Below are positions 56,955 through 64,000 of a DNA stretch of 64,000 bases, piece by piece. The stretch's first letter is position 1; each line of letters starts with the position of its first letter. The notes under the pieces are model-generated. The model was not told where the DNA came from. It searched no databases and worked only from the letters and a program-made list of their open reading frames with translations. Made by a program: the position numbers and the translations under genes. Source of the stretch: Chrysomallon squamiferum (lineage: Eukaryota > Mollusca > Gastropoda > Neomphalida > Peltospiridae); assembly GCA_012295275.1 (NCBI GenBank), contig CM022676.1:1958503-2022502 (forward strand), in the 5' to 3' direction.

Positions 56955-56985
<31 letters not shown>

Positions 56986-57455
56986 TAAAAAGAGCGAACA
57001 CAAACAAGAAATGACAACTGGAATGAGGAGAGGGAGAGACATATTTGAAAGTATTCCCAGTTGTTCTAGTACATTCTTTGTCTGCATAGTTTATCTTTTC
57101 ATCTCATCGGAGACTTGCAGCAAAGAGACAGAAAAATGAATCAGATATTTTCCACATTCCAGACATTTGAATTAAAGGGAGTGATTTGTGAAGTTTGGCA
57201 TGCATCAGGTGTATTTAATTTAAAATATATTTTTATATCGACACACACACAAACACACACGCACAAAGACAAACACACACTCACAAAGACAGACACGCAC
57301 GCACATACACTCACACTGACGGAAACGCACACTCATAAATACACAGATACTCACAGACACACGTGTTTATGTATATGTATGTAACTAGCTGTCTGTCCAT
57401 CTGTTTATCGTCATGTATACCTGTGTGTCTGTGTCGCTCAACAAACACACACACA

Positions 57456-57494
<39 letters not shown>

Positions 57495-58012
57495 TTACAT
57501 AAACAAACGCGAAACAATAATAAAAGAAATATTTGTAATAGACGTTATAATAATAATGTTTACTTTAAAACAACATCTTCATGTTGATTCAGTAGTTGTG
57601 AAATTGATGCATAATAACCATTTAAAATGTGTTGAGTTATCAAATAATCATTATTCATTCATTCATTCACTAACCAATTCGTTAACTCATTAATTCTTTC
57701 ATTTATTCACTGAATCATTCATTCATTCATTCTTTCGTTCATTTATTCATTCACTCATTCGTTATTTTCTCTTTCCTTCATTTACAAATTCGTTCAGTCG
57801 TATTTTGATTTTGATGATCGACTGAATGATTATTTTGATATATCCATTCATTCCTTCACTGTGTAATTTTATTCATCGTATGCTGAATGGAAACATTTTG
57901 AATGAACACCATAACTGACCCTCACGCCTCAGTTTCCTGTATCCGTTGTATCACAAGAATGGTAACCTTGCATTACTGGCTGACCAGCACGGCAGTACCT
58001 CCATGTACCCAC
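56886..58012. other. Spacer with TATG, CA and ATTC repeats
   Basis: GTAT/TATG repeats (56886-56980), CA repeats (57240-57360 and 57445-57492) and a degenerate ATTC-rich stretch (57645-57780). No exon is supported. Confidence 0.6.
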
Positions 58013-58183
58013 CTGACCTTCTAATAACGCGTTTCCTGATACTCTGACAGATACACCTGTTTTCACCTCCAGCGCAAATCCCCCTGTCGACAATTTCACA
58101 TCGAAAACTTCACACAAAACGCGGTGGCATTCAAAACTCACTTCTACGTTCACACCAGCCAGCTGCAGTCCAACTGTTTCCAG
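58013..58183 (-). CDS. Possible integrin-alpha-like exon
   Basis: A 171-base minus-strand segment between CCCAG and CAG|GTGGGT, phase 0 at both ends, encodes LETVGLQLAGVNVEVSFECH and RVLCEVFDVKLSTGG, then FALEVKTGVSVRVSGNALLE. The C-x4-C-x-V...L..G...L.VK pattern resembles the membrane-proximal region of integrin alpha subunits (for example C..I.C.VG.L..G..A.I.VKS). No other integrin exon (FG-GAP, transmembrane, GFFKR) is seen in the window, so it may belong to a gene lying mostly beyond the right end or be a stray fragment. Confidence 0.3.
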
Positions 58184-61099
<2,916 letters not shown>

Positions 61100-61545
61100 A
61101 CATGTTTTTAGGAGACGTAGAGTAACCAGAAAACATCAAGACGTTTTCAAAAATCCACTAATTAGAAACGTCAAAACACCACCGTAACCACAAAACGTCA
61201 ATAACACACACAACTACAATACGTCACACTTTGAATAACCAACGGAACTACAAAACGTCAAAACACCACGTAACGAAAAAAAATAAAATAATAATACAAC
61301 AACAACAAAGAAACAACAACATCAACAAGCTTTCAATAACATACGTAATCAAAACACATCAACAAGCTTTCAATAACACACGTAATCAAAACACATCAAC
61401 AAGCTTTCAATAATACACGTAATCAAAACACATCAACAAGCTTTCAACAACACACGTAACTTTAAAACCTCAACAACACACGTAATAACACAGCGTCAAC
61501 AACCTTTCAGTAACCCAGGTAACCGCAAAACATCAGCACTCAGGT
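61100..61545 (+). repeat. 37-bp minisatellite with degenerate flanks
   Basis: AAGCTTTCAATAACACACGT starts at 61327, 61364, 61401 and 61438, a 37-bp period, with AATCAAAACACATCAAC completing the unit. Sequence on either side carries diverged AAAACGTCAA / CACACGTAA pieces, so the array was once longer. Confidence 0.8.
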
Positions 61546-62130
61546 TTTGGCAGTCACGTGCTTTCACTTTATCCAATTTGCGCAACATTACTTTTACTCC
61601 TCACCTCATCAGCTGAATTACTGCCCCTAGGCCGCAGAGGGCGCCAGATTAGAAAAGGTCAAAGTAGCCGTAGAGGTCAAACCAGCACGTGGCACTGTGT
61701 TCGACATAACAGTTTCGTTTTATTATTTTGCGTACATAGACTTGACCAGGGTAGCTATGAATAAGAAAGAAGCCTTCTTTGGTTTGAAGCTGCAGTGAGT
61801 ACAATGCCAGTGCAGTGTTTTTAACTGACGTATATAATCATGTTGTCGGAGAGCAAGCGTATGATGATGGTGTTGATAGACGTGCAACACAAACGTAGTA
61901 CGTTTGAAATACGACATTATATCAATAACTTGAATTTCGTTCTAGCAGGGAAAAGGAGACAGTTGCAGAAAAACACAGCTATAACGAAACATAAGCACAA
62001 TCTTTGAATTTTGTTGAGTCCTGAAGGGTCACGTGAACGCACATACGTACATATGCCTGACAGAACAAAGAAGAGACAAACATAAATCACAAGTACAACA
62101 TCACTACTGCTACATGGTCTGTTTCTAATG
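61546..62130. other. Unique island with a possible secretory leader
   Basis: From 61561 a plus-strand frame reads LSLYPICATLLLLLTSSAEL then LPLGRRGRQIRKG, like a signal peptide followed by basic cleavage sites, but no in-frame ATG precedes it. The remainder is unique without known domains. Left as unassigned. Confidence 0.25.
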
Positions 62131-62467
62131 TACTACTACTACTACTACCACCACCACCACTACTACTACTACGAGCTTAATACTACTACAGTTACTACTA
62201 ACATTACTACTACTGAAACTATTATTACTGCTACTATTATTGCTAATTCTACTACAACCATCATTTCTACAACTACTACTACTACGACGACAACAACAAC
62301 TACTACTACTGCTACTACTACTATACTAACATTAATACCACTACCACCACAACCACCATCGCTACTGCCACTACTACAAATACCGCAATCACTAATATTT
62401 ATTCTATACTCTATTACTTTCACTGCAATCACAATTATTATTATATTATAACTGCTGTCAACCACAA

Positions 62468-62548
<81 letters not shown>

Positions 62549-63123
62549 AAACAAGATAATCAGATACAGATTAGATAAGGAGGATCGGCATTCCTGTGTC
62601 TCCTAGCAACGTACATGCAAGATTCCTGCAGATCTGTTTGTTGGCAGAACTTCTAAATGAGTGGAATCACATTCATTCTCAACACCTACGCGATTCCGTC
62701 AGCGATGACAGTTTTACAGATAAACAGTTGTACTTATCAGAACTGTCGTGTTTATTTGTTGGTAATTTATTCACTTGTTTATTTATTTATCGATTTATTC
62801 ATTTAGATAGTTTGTTTATTTATTTGCTTGCTTGATATTTATCTATACATCTATCTGACCTTCTGTTTTGTTTATTTGTTTATTCATTCATTCATTCGTT
62901 TGTTTGTTTGTTTTGCTTGTGTTTGTTTGTTTGTTTGTTTCTTTATTTGTTTGTTGTTTGTTCGTATGTTTGTTTTTTGTTTAAGTGTTTGTTTGTTCAT
63001 TTGTTTGTTTGTTCATTTGTTTGTTTGTTTGTGCTTATTTATTTATCGATTGATTTATTTAGCTACTTTGTTATATATATATATTTTTTTTTATTTGTTT
63101 GTTGTTGGGTTTTTTGGCTAAAT

Positions 63124-63168
<45 letters not shown>

Positions 63169-63240
63169 AATTATAATAATTATAACAATAATTATTATTA
63201 TTATTTTCTCCTTTCCCATCACACAATAAACAAAATGCCT
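62131..63240. repeat. ACT, AAT/ATG, TTTG/TTTA and ACA repeats
   Basis: ACT-family repeats (62131-62345), AAT then ATG repeats (62466-62550), a short unique stretch (62560-62760) with no recognised product, TTTG/TTTA-rich sequence (62760-63100) and ACA/AAT repeats (63121-63205). Confidence 0.75.
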
Positions 63241-63573
63241 GCATCGTTGACTTTTACAAACTGTAGTGACTTGAACTTTAAACAGACGTGAACATATTTC
63301 AAATGGTCTGTTATATGAACATAATTATTACATTAGTGTTTACTATGTTCTATACTACGCCTACTGTAACTAAAAAGACGAAGCAACGTTAACAGCGAGT
63401 GTCATTCGTAACTGGGTGTTAAAGCAACGTATCACGCATTTTTGCGTATAAAGAGGTTTGCCAAAAACAACATATTTCCGTGGGGCATCTATTTCCGGAG
63501 ACACGCACGTTTTTCTTGTTGAATAGAAAATGAGTCGGAGTAGGGTGGGGTTGCGAAGAGGACAATAATAATC

Positions 63574-63636
<63 letters not shown>

Positions 63637-64000
63637 GTAATAGTAGTAGTAATAGTAGTAGCAGCAGTAATAGTAGTAGTAATAATAATGATTGTAGTAT
63701 TAAATAACATAAATTAAACAAATACAAATAAAAATATTAAATAACATAAATTAAATAAAGAAAATATTAAAAGAAAATAAGTATCAAACTGATTTATTTA
63801 ATTAATTATTCAATGATTCATTGATTCATTATTTTATTTTATTTTATGTTATTTTATTTATATCAGATAAGTGCTCTTGTGAAAGAAACAAGAAATGGGA
63901 CGTAAAACAAATAGGACGATAACGCCAACTCTTTACGCTTCACACATGTACAAATGTTTTCTCTTTCTAAGCTAAACATGTTTTCACAGCTGTCTAATGT
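63241..64000. other. Terminal spacer
   Basis: Unique sequence, AAT and GTA repeats (63566-63690) and AT-rich sequence to the window end. No exon is supported. Confidence 0.5.

Overview
The window looks like nuclear DNA of an invertebrate animal, most likely a lophotrochozoan and plausibly a gastropod mollusc. Genes are split into short exons with GT..AG introns, mostly phase 1. Introns and spacers are AT-rich and full of CT/GA, ATT, TATC and CA microsatellites. The recognisable proteins (Fuseless-like membrane protein, chondroitin-synthase-like glycosyltransferase, Ig/FN3 adhesion protein, BTB-BACK-PHR protein) are animal families. The species assignment is inference. Exons were joined by eye from splice signals, reading phase and family resemblance, with no transcript evidence.

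Layout: 0.5-7.4 kb (+) holds the 3' part of a gene built from at least eight phase-1 exons, each encoding one small Cys-rich C-x-C...W-x-C module, some with Thr/Pro-rich linkers. 7.6-10.2 kb is an apparently complete pogo/Tigger-type DNA transposon with terminal inverted repeats and an open DDD transposase frame. 11.0-12.6 kb is a decayed BTB-BACK-PHR gene. 14.2-15.6 kb is a dead Tc1-like element on the minus strand. 18.5-19.8 kb has remnants of an Ig-domain gene. 20.3-25.1 kb (+) is a three-exon Fuseless-like gene whose second intron carries a 2.5-kb, 28-bp minisatellite. 26.8-29.6 kb (-) is a two-exon chondroitin-synthase-like gene that seems to encode only the N-terminal GT31 half. 29.6-36.1 kb is almost all simple repeats.

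36.2-38.4 kb and 41.9-44.5 kb (+) are two small genes of one design: a signal-peptide exon followed by a single Ig domain split by a phase-1 intron. 47.2-54.3 kb (-) is a larger adhesion-type gene with three Ig domains, one FN3 domain and a hydrophobic C-terminus suggesting a GPI or membrane anchor. One exon is a single base out of phase. 55 kb holds a FLYWCH/MULE transposon fragment and 58.1 kb (-) a possible integrin-alpha-like exon. The rest, to 64 kb, is mainly repeats without a gene I can support.

The genes do not form an operon or pathway. The shared theme is extracellular or cell-surface proteins (Cys-rich secreted modules, single-Ig secreted proteins, an Ig/FN3 adhesion protein, a glycan-chain enzyme). 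The most unusual material is the modular Cys-rich gene with its visible exon-duplication history, the pair of tiny secreted Ig proteins, the half-length chondroitin-synthase-like enzyme, and the repeated use of microsatellites as splice-acceptor tracts.
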